Shown: positions 7,728-16,285 of the stretch, piece by piece
How positions within the stretch are numbered: the stretch's first letter is position 1
Layout of the letters: each line of letters starts with the position of its first letter
Assembly (NCBI GenBank): GCA_023459495.1
Contig: JAEWTL010000118.1
Coordinates: 147,202-211,201, forward strand
DNA from: Bacillota bacterium
GTDB lineage: Bacteria > Bacillota > Clostridia > Christensenellales > SZUA-584
Direction of reading: 5' to 3'
Length of the DNA: 64,000 nt
Made by a program: the position numbers and the translations under genes
Notes under the pieces: generated by a model
Told to the model about the DNA's origin: nothing
Seen by the model: the letters and a program-made list of their open reading frames with translations, nothing else
The model's database searches: none

Positions 7728-8892
7728 GTTTTTCGTCTCCTTTGCGCTGCATGAAAAGCGGCGAAAACTGCTGCAACCGCTGCGCCGCATTTTTTGTAAT
7801 ATCAATGGCTGTCGTGATTTCTTCCTCGGTATTTTCCCTCCCGACGGTAAACCGTAGCGCACCCCGCGCCTCCACGATGGAAAGCCCCATTTCGAGCAGC
7901 ACATACGAGGGCTTGGTTGATCCGGACGAACAAGCTGAGCCCGCGGATACCGCGATGTTATCGAGATCAAGGAGCGTCAGCAGTGCTTCCGCCTCAATGT
8001 CCGCAAAGGACAGGTTGATGTGCCCCGGCAGACGCTGTGTTTCGTGCCCGTTAAATCTCGTACCGGGCAAAGTCACCAGAGCTTCCTTCAGCCGTCCCGC
8101 GAGGGCGGCTTCGCGCTTCGCGTTTTCCTCAATTTCCTTCACGGCAATATCGACCGCCGCACCCAGGCCGACGATACCCGGTACATTGAGCGTGCTGGCA
8201 CGCATGCCGCGTTCCTGAGCGCCGCCGTGCAGCAGCTTGGCGATGGGCGTTCCGCGCCGGATGTACATCGCGCCTACGCCTTTCGGGCCGTAAAACTTGT
8301 GTGCGCTCATCGAAAGCAGATCAATGCCCATCTCTTCCACATTGACCGGGATATGCCCCACTGCCTGTACCGCGTCCGTGTGCAGCAGTATGCCGTGCTC
8401 GCGCGCAATCATCCCGATCTCCCTGATGGGCATAATGGTGCCTGTTTCATTGTTGGCAAACATTACGGTGATGAGTATGGTGTCCTCTCGGATGGCCTTT
8501 CGCACGCTGTCCGGGTCCACCATGCCTGTCCCGTCCACCGGCAGGTAGGTGACCTCGAAACCCTGCGTCTCAAGAAACTTACAGGTATCGAGCACCGCAT
8601 GGTGCTCCACGCACGAGGTGATGATGTGACCTGTACCCTGCTTCTCTGCGATTCCACGGATTGCCCAGTTATCGCTCTCCGTACCGCCCGAAGTGAAGAC
8701 GATCTCCTCCACACCTGCACCGATGACTGCCGCGGTCTGCTGGCGGGCGGTCATCACCGCTTTCTCAGCATCGCGCCCAAAGCCGTGCGCACTGGACGGA
8801 TTGCCGAAACGCTCGGAAAAATACGGCAGCATCTGCTCCAGTACCCGCTTATCCGTATAAGTCGTGGCAGCGTGGTCTAAATAAATACCCAT
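7720..8892 (-). CDS. iscS: Cysteine desulfurase, IscS/NifS family
   Basis: This 390-residue PLP enzyme converts cysteine to alanine and passes persulfide sulfur to IscU. Visible landmarks are the YLDHAATT start, HTDAVQAVGH, the PLP lysine in SAHKFYGPKG and the persulfide-carrying cysteine loop AGSACSSG near residue 325. It begins one base after the Rrf2 regulator stop and overlaps iscU, so regulator, desulfurase and scaffold form one operon. This is the NifS-like class used by Clostridia in place of SufS. Confidence 0.95.
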   Translation of the reverse strand: MGIYLDHAATTYTDKRVLEQMLPYFSERFGNPSSAHGFGRDAEKAVMTARQQTAAVIGAGVEEIVFTSGGTESDNWAIRGIAEKQGTGHIITSCVEHHAVLDTCKFLETQGFEVTYLPVDGTGMVDPDSVRKAIREDTILITVMFANNETGTIMPIREIGMIAREHGILLHTDAVQAVGHIPVNVEEMGIDLLSMSAHKFYGPKGVGAMYIRRGTPIAKLLHGGAQERGMRASTLNVPGIVGLGAAVDIAVKEIEENAKREAALAGRLKEALVTLPGTRFNGHETQRLPGHINLSFADIEAEALLTLLDLDNIAVSAGSACSSGSTKPSYVLLEMGLSIVEARGALRFTVGRENTEEEITTAIDITKNAAQRLQQFSPLFMQRKGDEKHV

Positions 8893-8893
8893 A

Positions 8894-9346
8894 TTAACAC
8901 TTTACATCCTTTGCATCCGGCCGGGCCTCGCCCATCCGGTTATAATCGTCCAGCATATCCTGCAGCGTAATTGAATGAATCACGTTGTTGAAGCCGTCGT
9001 AGATGCGCTGCCAGATTACATGAGTGGTGCATACGCACGCATTCTTGCATTCAGTCGCATCCTCGCCCACGCATTCCGCTGGAGAAAGCTCCCCTTCCAG
9101 CGCGACAAGCACCTGCCCGACCGTGATCTCGGTCGGAGCCTTACGGAGGCTGTATCCTCCGCCTGCGCCGCGCGTGCTTTCCACGAGGCCCGCAGCTTTA
9201 AGCTTGGCGAATATCTGCTCCAAATACTGTTCGCTGAGGCCCTGCGCAGCGGCGATTTGCTTAATACTCAACGTGCCCTCGCCGTACGCCTTAGCAATCT
9301 CGAACATCGCCCTTAGGCCGTACCTTCCCCGAGTGGATATGACCAA
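8894..9346 (-). CDS. iscR: Rrf2 family (IscR-like) regulator with a cysteine cluster
   Basis: This 150-residue winged-helix repressor has the family N-terminus VISTRGRYGLRAMFEIA and a GAGGGYSLRK wing. Residues about 92-108 contain CVGEDATECKNACVC, the cysteine positions that bind an Fe-S cluster in IscR-type members. The start is a TTG at 9346, because GAGAGGG precedes it by eight bases; an upstream in-frame start lacks a ribosome site. It heads the iscSU operon and probably represses it according to Fe-S status. The promoter and a candidate operator are directly upstream. Confidence 0.92.
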   Translation of the reverse strand: MVISTRGRYGLRAMFEIAKAYGEGTLSIKQIAAAQGLSEQYLEQIFAKLKAAGLVESTRGAGGGYSLRKAPTEITVGQVLVALEGELSPAECVGEDATECKNACVCTTHVIWQRIYDGFNNVIHSITLQDMLDDYNRMGEARPDAKDVKC

Positions 9347-9367
9347 CGCTTCGTCCCTCTCCCGGTT

Positions 9368-9385
9368 ACCCGAATTAATCCGAGT
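9368..9385. promoter_or_regulatory. Candidate Rrf2/IscR operator
   Basis: An 18-base imperfect palindrome (ACCCGAATTAATCCGAGT on the plus strand, 14 of 18 positions symmetric) lies between the -10 box and the Rrf2 start codon. Position suggests autoregulation of the isc operon; the match to a known consensus was not tested. Confidence 0.45.
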
Positions 9386-9400
9386 TTTTTTGTCGGGTTT

Positions 9401-9430
9401 ATGATAAGCCTTTGAACCGGTGCTTGTCAA
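9401..9430 (-). promoter_or_regulatory. Promoter of the Rrf2-iscS-iscU operon
   Basis: Consensus TTGACA (9425-9430) with TATCAT (9401-9406) after 18 bases on the minus strand. The -35 box nearly touches the T-run of the preceding terminator. Confidence 0.65.
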
Positions 9431-9433
9431 CAC

Positions 9434-9467
9434 AAAAAAAACACCGCCGTTTTAGTTTTTGGCGGTG
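9434..9467 (-). terminator. Rho-independent terminator after the lipoprotein gene
   Basis: CACCGCC and GGCGGTG form a perfect 7-base stem, followed on the minus strand by eight T residues. It insulates the lipoprotein gene from the isc promoter. Confidence 0.85.
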
Positions 9468-9485
9468 CTGATGAATTATTCCTTA

Positions 9486-10022
9486 TCAAAGTCCGGGTTG
9501 ATCCGGATTCGAGTCTGTCCGATAAAGGCTGGTGAGCATCATGGTTTCGTAATATGCTGCCACGCGGTCGGTATCCGCACCGTAAACCAGCGTAAACGAT
9601 CCCGAAGATACGACCAGTACAGCTGTGTATCCGCTCTTTTTCCAGAGCATTTTATACCCTTGGCCCTGATCGGTTTCCTTATTTGGTTTTCCAAGCTGGA
9701 GCAGCGACTTTAAATCCGTTTTGGCATCCGCAACATCTGTCTTGATGTCGATGCATCCCGTGGCAATAATATACTCCAGACTGTCATCCTTAAGCGAATA
9801 AACCAGACGGGCTTCATATCCATCCCACAGTTGTATATCGGGATATACAATACTTTCCCAGCCTTCAATTTCAGATATGACATCATCCGGCTCCCCTTCG
9901 CCGGCTTGGATCTGATCGACTGTATCGCCGAAATGATGTTCGCGAAAAATAAACTCACCGGCGCACGAGCTCATCAAAACGATGACCAGGACGCCGATCA
10001 ATATTAAATACATTTTTTTCAC
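9486..10022 (-). CDS. Predicted lipoprotein, unknown function
   Basis: A 178-residue protein with a lipoprotein signal: MKKMYLILIG, a hydrophobic stretch and the lipobox MSSC with Cys20 as the likely lipidated residue. The mature part is acidic and mixed in secondary structure, with no motif I can assign. Its stretch FGDTVDQIQAGEGEPD resembles the start of small repeated domains in Firmicutes lipoproteins of unknown role, but I would not name a family. It is transcribed alone, with its own terminator downstream. Confidence 0.7.
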   Translation of the reverse strand: MKKMYLILIGVLVIVLMSSCAGEFIFREHHFGDTVDQIQAGEGEPDDVISEIEGWESIVYPDIQLWDGYEARLVYSLKDDSLEYIIATGCIDIKTDVADAKTDLKSLLQLGKPNKETDQGQGYKMLWKKSGYTAVLVVSSGSFTLVYGADTDRVAAYYETMMLTSLYRTDSNPDQPGL

Positions 10023-10113
10023 TGGGAACTCCTCTCATTGGGCAACGAACGAGTTCTGGCATTCAGCGGAGAAATGCTAGTTGTCAGGCATGCAGCATAA
10101 GCAGCAGCCGCAT

Positions 10114-10560
10114 TTATTCAGAGTCGGGCGGCGAATCTGCGCCCTCTTCGGAGCTGTCTCCGTGCAGCTTGTCGTAATAATATTGCATGATGTCCCGGCG
10201 GGTGACCATGCCGATAAACAGCCCCCGGTCGTCCGTAACGGGTATGAAGTTCTGTGTCATCGCCATCATCAACAGGTCTTCGATGGCTGCGTTGACGTTG
10301 ACAGGCGCCATCTGGCGGCCTTTCAATATGTCCTTTACAAGGTGCTGCTCACGCGCGCGGTTGTCGAATGCCGAATTTTCGAGCATCGTCCACAACATAT
10401 CGCCCTCGCGGAGCGTCCCTACATAGTGCCCTGCTTTGTCGATCACCGGAATTGCAGTATAGCCATGGTGCTTCATCTTTTCCAACGCCTGCCGCAGGGT
10501 ATAGTGATCATAGATGAAGACAATATCCGCTTTAGGCTTTAAAAAGAACAGTATGTTCAT
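10114..10560 (-). CDS. CBS-domain pair protein
   Basis: This 148-residue protein consists of two CBS domains. The first covers residues about 10-60 (ALEKMKHHGYTAIPVID, GTLREGDML) and the second about 75-130 (IEDLLMMAMTQNFIPVTDD, GMVTRRDIMQYYY). Stand-alone CBS pairs usually bind adenine nucleotides and act as regulatory modules. No catalytic domain is fused. It lies downstream of ftsZ on the same strand but behind a probable terminator, so a link to cell division is not supported. Confidence 0.85.
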   Translation of the reverse strand: MNILFFLKPKADIVFIYDHYTLRQALEKMKHHGYTAIPVIDKAGHYVGTLREGDMLWTMLENSAFDNRAREQHLVKDILKGRQMAPVNVNAAIEDLLMMAMTQNFIPVTDDRGLFIGMVTRRDIMQYYYDKLHGDSSEEGADSPPDSE

Positions 10561-10651
10561 GCTTTCGTCCTTAATGTCTCGCGCCTGATGCGCTTCTTTT
10601 TGGAGGCCCTTTAGTATGGCCCAATCGAATTACCAGCGGGCCGCATAAGAA

Positions 10652-10678
10652 GACCCGCCGCCGTTAAGGCAACGGGTC
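10652..10678 (-). terminator. Probable terminator after ftsZ
   Basis: GACCCG and CGGGTC (10652-10657 and 10673-10678) can form a GC-rich stem just after the ftsZ stop. The following minus-strand bases are TTCTTA, a weak T-tract, so termination may be partial. Confidence 0.5.
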
Positions 10679-10685
10679 GGATTAA

Positions 10686-11825
10686 CTAAAAGTCCCGTTT
10701 GACCTTTTTACGGCGAAGAAACGGCGGAATATCGAGATCGTTGCCTGTATCCTGCAAAGTGCCGATAACAGGTTCCTTGCGCTCCGGTCTGACGGGGATA
10801 AAGCCCCTGTCATCCATGTCGTCGGGCATGTTGATCTCCTCCCGAACCTCGGGAGCCTTGGGCCGTTTGACACCGTCGAAGCCTGTGGCGATCACCGTGA
10901 TGCGTACCTCGTCCTCGAGGCTGTCGTCGGTGTCCGCACCGAAGAAGATGTTGGCCTCCGGGTCGGCTGCCTGCCGGATCAGGTTGGCCGCTTCCTCAAT
11001 CTCTAAAAGGCCGATCGTCGGGTCGCCCGTCACGTTATAGAGTATGCCTCGTGCGCCTTCGATGCTCGTTTCGAGCAGCGGGCTCTGGATTGCCTGTTTG
11101 GCCGCATCCATGGTCTTGTTGTCACCGTAACCCACGCCGATACCCATATGCGCGACGCCGCGTTCCATCATCACGGTGCGTACGTCCGCGAAGTCGAGGT
11201 TGACGAGCGCAGGCTTCACGATGAGGTCCGTGATGCCCTGTATGCCTTGCCGCAGCACATCGTCCGCTACGCGGAAGGCCTCAAGCATCGACGTGCCTTT
11301 GCCGATCACCTGGAGCAGCTTATCGTTGGGGATGGTCACGATGGTATCGACCACATCCGTCAGCGTCTCGTGGCCGGTCTTCGCGCGGTTCAGCCGCTGT
11401 CCGCCCTCGAACAGGAACGGCATGGTGACCACCGCAACGGTCAATATGCCCTTCTGTCTTGCAAGCTCGGCAATCACAGGCGCAGCGCCCGTTCCGGTGC
11501 CGCCGCCGAGTCCCGCGGCGATGTAGACGAGGTTCGCATCGTCGATCATGCTCTTGATCTCCTCGATGCTCTCCTCCGCAGCGCGCCGCCCAAGCGACGG
11601 GTCTCCGCCCACGCCGAGCCCGTTCGTCAGCTTCTCGCCGATCTGGATCTTGTTTTTTGCCCGGGAAAGCAGCAGCGCCTGCTTGTCCGTATTGATGGCG
11701 AAAAATTCCGCGCCGCTCAACCCATGTTCAATCATGCGGTTGACGGCATTGTTGCCTGCGCCGCCTACGCCTATTACCTTAATCTTCGCGATGCTGTCAT
11801 GTTCCACATCGATTTCCAGTGCCAT
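10686..11825 (-). CDS. ftsZ: Cell division GTPase FtsZ
   Basis: This 379-residue tubulin homologue polymerises into the Z ring. The tubulin signature GGGTGTGAAPV is present at about residues 104-114, preceded by the GVGGAGNNAVNRMI nucleotide-binding loop; the T7 loop appears as NLDFADV near 209. A variable linker follows residue 320, and the C-terminal tail LDIPPFLRRKK is the conserved peptide that binds FtsA and other partners. It is the last gene of the dcw cluster and lies 24 bases after ftsA. Confidence 0.98.
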   Translation of the reverse strand: MALEIDVEHDSIAKIKVIGVGGAGNNAVNRMIEHGLSGAEFFAINTDKQALLLSRAKNKIQIGEKLTNGLGVGGDPSLGRRAAEESIEEIKSMIDDANLVYIAAGLGGGTGTGAAPVIAELARQKGILTVAVVTMPFLFEGGQRLNRAKTGHETLTDVVDTIVTIPNDKLLQVIGKGTSMLEAFRVADDVLRQGIQGITDLIVKPALVNLDFADVRTVMMERGVAHMGIGVGYGDNKTMDAAKQAIQSPLLETSIEGARGILYNVTGDPTIGLLEIEEAANLIRQAADPEANIFFGADTDDSLEDEVRITVIATGFDGVKRPKAPEVREEINMPDDMDDRGFIPVRPERKEPVIGTLQDTGNDLDIPPFLRRKKVKRDF

Positions 11826-11849
11826 GATAACCCCCTTAATACGCGGCCG

Positions 11850-13031
11850 TCAATCATATAACTTATCTGACAGCCTTTTTAACACTGACTTCCCGTCATA
11901 TCCCTCATCAAAATAATCGCTCTCAAACACATAATCGAGCAGCGCCAACGCCGTAAAGTAGTTGGGCGTCGAGAGCTGCGGCGCTTCCACACCCGGAAGC
12001 CGCACCTGCCTTTTCAGCAGATTCTGCAGCATTTCCCGTGCCCCGCGCATCATTGCGAGGCCCCCGCCGGATAAGAATATGCGCGTTCGCCGCGCAATGG
12101 TCAGCGGGCTTTGTTCCAGCGCCTGCACGATCAGTGCACACAGGTGCTCCACACGGGCATCAATGATTTCAGCGATCAGCGCGTGGCTGAAGCGCTCCAT
12201 CCTGCCCGATTTCTGCTTGGCATAATCATATTCCTTTGATCCAGTATTTTCAAGACCAAAGCAATACCGTTTTTTGATCTGTTCCGCCGTATCGACGTCT
12301 ACATTCATCACCAGCGCCAGATCATTGGCAAGCTGCATACCGCCTGCCGGTATCGTCTTATTATACACAATCGCATCGCCGTATACAACGGTCACGTTGG
12401 TATCGTAATATCCAACATTGAGCAGCACCGCGCTCGCGTCGCGCTCCTCCACCGGGACCAGAAACAGGCTTTCAGCCAGTGTCTCCGGAATGTATCCCTT
12501 CACTCTGACTCCCAGATTCTCCAGAATGTCAGCCGCGTCCTCAATATACTGCCTGCCAGCAAAGATAAACGACACCTTTCCTGACAGCTCTGCCGCAGGA
12601 CTGCCCATGACATCGATGTTAGGCCCCGCGCCGTCCAGCGAAAAGTATACGGGCGTTGCGGATACCATTTCAAAGCGCGGGTCATCGGAGAACAGGTTGG
12701 CATCCCCGATGAGTGCCTCCACGTCCTGCGCTGTGATCTGTCCGGTCTTGACCGATGTATATCCATCCTGACAGACGACGCGAGTGGACGCTCCCGGTAC
12801 GCCGACATAGATGTCTTTGATGCGGCGCTTGGCGCGTTTCTCGGCAAGGTAAATCGCTTTGGCGACGGCTTCCTCTACGCCCGAAGGCTTAACCCATCGC
12901 CCGCCCTTGATGCCTTCGTACCGTGCTATACCACTGCCCAGCACCTCGAAACGACCGATTGACCGGGCCTGTCCGATTACGCATATGATCTTCGAAGTAC
13001 CGAACTCAATGGCGGCCGCGGTATTCTTCAT
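11850..13031 (-). CDS. ftsA: Cell division protein FtsA
   Basis: This 393-residue actin-fold ATPase tethers FtsZ to the membrane. The start AIEFGTSKIICVIG is the phosphate-1 loop, an SHS2 (1C) domain follows at about 85-165, and FLSGGGLAMMRG near 310 is the adenosine motif. The last residues, KSVLKRLSDKLYD, could form the short amphipathic membrane-targeting helix. The sequence is more diverged than Bacillus FtsA, but location next to ftsZ and domain order make the call secure. Its ribosome site is weak. Confidence 0.9.
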   Translation of the reverse strand: MKNTAAAIEFGTSKIICVIGQARSIGRFEVLGSGIARYEGIKGGRWVKPSGVEEAVAKAIYLAEKRAKRRIKDIYVGVPGASTRVVCQDGYTSVKTGQITAQDVEALIGDANLFSDDPRFEMVSATPVYFSLDGAGPNIDVMGSPAAELSGKVSFIFAGRQYIEDAADILENLGVRVKGYIPETLAESLFLVPVEERDASAVLLNVGYYDTNVTVVYGDAIVYNKTIPAGGMQLANDLALVMNVDVDTAEQIKKRYCFGLENTGSKEYDYAKQKSGRMERFSHALIAEIIDARVEHLCALIVQALEQSPLTIARRTRIFLSGGGLAMMRGAREMLQNLLKRQVRLPGVEAPQLSTPNYFTALALLDYVFESDYFDEGYDGKSVLKRLSDKLYD

Positions 13032-13134
13032 CGATGGCCAATATCCCCTTAAACAAAAAACTTTATAAACCGAATGGTTACAATATCTCTATATTATTCT
13101 ATCAGGTTTGCCCGAAATAACAATACCGCTCCGT

Positions 13135-13845
13135 CTAATTTTCCCTGTAATATGCAGCGGCTCCTGTAGATACGTCGATAATACCGCCGGTTTTACCCTG
13201 CGCCGCAAGTTGTCCTATCGCGTAGCACGCCAGCGATAACTTCGTTGCCATATTGTCCGCGTTGCCCAGCTGAATGCAAAACCCATTTTGCGTCTGCAGT
13301 TTGATCGAGGCCGTATACGTAAGATCGAACGCCGCAATCTCCAGATCATAAGCCCCGAGGGCGTTCAGCAGATCAGAGAACACCTTCCGTTTATACGTAT
13401 CGTTGCCCAGAGGTTGTCCCACTTCGAAGCGGTCCGTCGAAATTCCGGTTACCACGGGTGATACTTCCCCCTGCGGGTTGTTGTCGACGGATAATACCAC
13501 CGCTTCGCTGTCAATCGTCAGCCTCACGCCGGATGTGTCTATGTATGCCGCAGGTGTCCGTTCTTGAATCTCGATCGCGACCGTGTAAGGAAACTCGATA
13601 GTGACACTCACCGGATCGACAAGCGGGTCGGCTTTCAGCGCGTCCATCACGTCATCCGTATTCACTAAGAAAATGCACTCCCCATACTCAAGACCCGACA
13701 GCGCTTCCACTTGTTCCTCAGTCAGCGAAGCGCAGCCCGTGACACTGATATTCCGCACCTGGAACAGCATGTATCCCACAAAGAGGACTGCGCAAACCAA
13801 CAAAAGCAAGGAAATAAACGCCGCGATCCTTCTTCCTTTGTTCAA
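13135..13845 (-). CDS. ftsQ: Cell division protein FtsQ/DivIB
   Basis: This 236-residue bitopic protein has a short cytoplasmic tail, one membrane helix at about 7-27 and then a POTRA domain beginning VRNISVTGCASLTEEQV, with the YGECIFLVNTDDV element typical of FtsQ. In the divisome it bridges FtsL and FtsB-like partners outside the membrane. The start is a TTG at 13845, with GGAGG six bases upstream inside the end of murA. The POTRA domain is followed by the FtsQ beta domain to the C-terminus. Confidence 0.9.
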   Translation of the reverse strand: MNKGRRIAAFISLLLLVCAVLFVGYMLFQVRNISVTGCASLTEEQVEALSGLEYGECIFLVNTDDVMDALKADPLVDPVSVTIEFPYTVAIEIQERTPAAYIDTSGVRLTIDSEAVVLSVDNNPQGEVSPVVTGISTDRFEVGQPLGNDTYKRKVFSDLLNALGAYDLEIAAFDLTYTASIKLQTQNGFCIQLGNADNMATKLSLACYAIGQLAAQGKTGGIIDVSTGAAAYYREN

Positions 13846-13846
13846 G

Positions 13847-15100
13847 CTATTCCTCCCTTCGGATATCTGCCCCCAGCATGCTGAGTTCGTTCTCGAACGT
13901 TTCATATCCCCGGTCGATAATGCGTGCCTGATCCACAATCGTCGTGCCCTCTGCACACAGCCCCGCAAGCACCAGCGATGCGCCCCCGCGCAGGTCGGTG
14001 GTCTTGACCTCTGCGCCGTGCAGCCTTTCCACGCCCTTGATGACCGCTACGTTGTTTTTGGTCACGATATTCGCGCCCATGCGCAGCAGCTCCGGCACAT
14101 GCTTGAATCGGTTGTCAAAGACGCTCTCAACGATGATGCTCGTGCCCCGGGCAATACTCGCCGCGGTACACATTGGAGCCTGCATATCTGTCGGGAACCC
14201 CGGATACGGCCCCGTCTCGATGAGGTGCATTTCCCGGGGCCGGTCTTTGCAGCTGACCGTCATCGTATCCTCGTATGTTCGGATATCCGCGCCAGCCTCG
14301 CGCAACTTGGCCGTTATCGCGTAAAGGTGCTCCGGCACCACGTTTCTCAACGTGATCTTCCCATGCGTCACCACAGCCGCCACCATGAAAGTACCTGCCG
14401 CGATGCGGTCCGGTATACACGTATACTCAAACCCGTTTAGCTTGGCCTTGCCTTCGACGGTAATATTGCTTGTACCAGCACCCCTCACCTCGCCGCCCAT
14501 GAGGTTGATTACGTTCTGCAATTCGACGATCTCTGGTTCCCGTGCGGCATTTCGAATCACCGTGGAACCAGGTGCCAGTGCGGCAGCCATCATGAGGTTT
14601 TCTGTCGCGCCCACGCTCGGATAATCGAGGTGCACGTCTCCGCCCTTTAAGCGTTTGCCTTCGCACATGATATGCCCGCCTGCTTCGGTAATGTTGACCC
14701 CTAAGCTTTTCAGGCCTCTCAGGTGCAAATCGATAGGCCGCGATCCGATCTCACAGCCGCCCGGATAGGTAAACCTTGCCATCCTGAACCGAGCCAGTAT
14801 CGGTCCCATCATGAATATCGAGGAGCGAATCTCCTTAGCAAGCTTGTCGGGCATTTCCCAGCGTACCGCCCGTCTGGTATCGATCACCAGTTTATCCTTC
14901 TCGTATTCCACATGGGCACCAATGTGTTCGAGAATGGATAGCATATAATAGGCATCCGAAATTGCCGGCCAGTTATGGACCACTACCGGTTCTTCTGTCA
15001 GCAGTGCCGCGGCGAACACGGGCAGCGCCGCGTTCTTTGCGCCCTGAATGCTGATCTCGCCTTCCAGCCGCGCACCACCGTTGATTATCAGCTTCGTCAT
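13847..15100 (-). CDS. murA: UDP-N-acetylglucosamine 1-carboxyvinyltransferase
   Basis: MurA transfers enolpyruvate from PEP to UDP-GlcNAc, the first committed step of peptidoglycan synthesis. This 417-residue protein has the catalytic cysteine Cys116 in YPGGCEIGSRPIDLHL, the residue attacked by fosfomycin, and the substrate-binding start GGARLEGEISIQGAKN. The start at 15100 has GGGGGAG seven bases upstream. In this cluster it occupies the place between ftsW and ftsQ where murG and murC are often found. Firmicutes often have two murA copies; only one is seen here. Confidence 0.96.
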   Translation of the reverse strand: MTKLIINGGARLEGEISIQGAKNAALPVFAAALLTEEPVVVHNWPAISDAYYMLSILEHIGAHVEYEKDKLVIDTRRAVRWEMPDKLAKEIRSSIFMMGPILARFRMARFTYPGGCEIGSRPIDLHLRGLKSLGVNITEAGGHIMCEGKRLKGGDVHLDYPSVGATENLMMAAALAPGSTVIRNAAREPEIVELQNVINLMGGEVRGAGTSNITVEGKAKLNGFEYTCIPDRIAAGTFMVAAVVTHGKITLRNVVPEHLYAITAKLREAGADIRTYEDTMTVSCKDRPREMHLIETGPYPGFPTDMQAPMCTAASIARGTSIIVESVFDNRFKHVPELLRMGANIVTKNNVAVIKGVERLHGAEVKTTDLRGGASLVLAGLCAEGTTIVDQARIIDRGYETFENELSMLGADIRREE

Positions 15101-15160
15101 GCTGTCTCCCCCGCAACAATTCACATACCTTATCTTATGCAGGGCAGATGAAGGTGTGCG

Positions 15161-16276
15161 CTAAGCCATGTTCCCCTGTTTGGAGATGTTGAGCAGAACA
15201 CCCATGGATGCCATGAAGACGAGCAGCGAGGTATTCCCCGCGCTGACGAACGGCAGCACCACGCCGGTCGGGGGCACAAATCCCGTGACGACGCCAATGT
15301 TGATGAACACCTGTATTGCAACCAGCGCCGTAAAGCCCGTAGCGAGCATCATGCCGGCGTCATCGGGTGCACGCAGCGCTGAGCGTACCCCGCGCCAGAT
15401 CAGCACGGCGAAGGCTGCCAGAACCGCCAGACCGCCCACATAGCCCAATTCCTCCACGATGATCGCAAATATACAGTCCGATTCGCTGTACGGCAGGTAC
15501 AGAAACTTCTGACGCGAGTTGCCAAGCCCCAACCCGAACATGCCGCCCGAACCGATGGCGTAGAGCGATTGGACGAGCTGATAGCTTTCGTTGGATGAAT
15601 ATTTCCAGGGGTCGGTAAACGCAAGGATGCGCCGCATGCGGTATGCCGCATCATCCGAGGCCAACATGGCAATTGTACCGCCGATCAGGCCAACCAGCGC
15701 CATCAAGCCAAAATGCTTCAGATTAGCGCCTCCCACGAGCATCATCACAAAAACCAGCAGGGCCAGCGTAACCACCGCGCTGAAATTCGGCTGAAGGTAA
15801 AGCAGCAAGCCGCAGAGCAGCAGCAAAGCCAGAAACGGCAGCATCCCATAGGTGAACTTGCGCATCTTGGCGCGGTTTCGCGCAATCGTTCCCGCCATGA
15901 AAACGACGATGGCAAACTTTAAAACTTCGACCGGCTGCAGTTCCATGAAGCCCAGGTTGATCCAGCGATGCGAACCGTTGCGTTCGATACCGATGCCCGG
16001 CACAAACACCAGCCCCATTAAGATCAGTGCGCCGATGATGAAAACAAAACGGAATTTGATCAGCCAGTGGTAATCAATAATCATGCAGGCGATCATTGCG
16101 ACAAGGCCGATAGCCACGCCCATGATCTGTTTCCAGAAATAGAAGTATCCGTCATAGTTTGTGGAGGAGCTGTTTTCGGCAGAATAGAAGCTCGCGCTGA
16201 ATACCATCACAATGCCGAACAGCACGAGTATAACTGTCATGACGAGCAGCGTATAGTCGTACGAATGCTTGGTCAT
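15161..16276 (-). CDS. ftsW: SEDS family peptidoglycan polymerase FtsW/SpoVE
   Basis: This 371-residue protein has about ten membrane helices. SEDS proteins polymerise lipid II into glycan strands together with a class B PBP, here the PASTA transpeptidase upstream in the cluster. It contains the MVFSASFYS first-helix motif, the long loop with ERNGSHRWINLG, and a C-terminal PFVSAGNTSLL corresponding to the family PFxSxGGSS motif. Position between murD and murA argues for the division enzyme, not RodA; SpoVE cannot be excluded. Confidence 0.93.
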   Translation of the reverse strand: MTKHSYDYTLLVMTVILVLFGIVMVFSASFYSAENSSSTNYDGYFYFWKQIMGVAIGLVAMIACMIIDYHWLIKFRFVFIIGALILMGLVFVPGIGIERNGSHRWINLGFMELQPVEVLKFAIVVFMAGTIARNRAKMRKFTYGMLPFLALLLLCGLLLYLQPNFSAVVTLALLVFVMMLVGGANLKHFGLMALVGLIGGTIAMLASDDAAYRMRRILAFTDPWKYSSNESYQLVQSLYAIGSGGMFGLGLGNSRQKFLYLPYSESDCIFAIIVEELGYVGGLAVLAAFAVLIWRGVRSALRAPDDAGMMLATGFTALVAIQVFINIGVVTGFVPPTGVVLPFVSAGNTSLLVFMASMGVLLNISKQGNMA

Positions 16277-16285
16277 GTCTTCCCC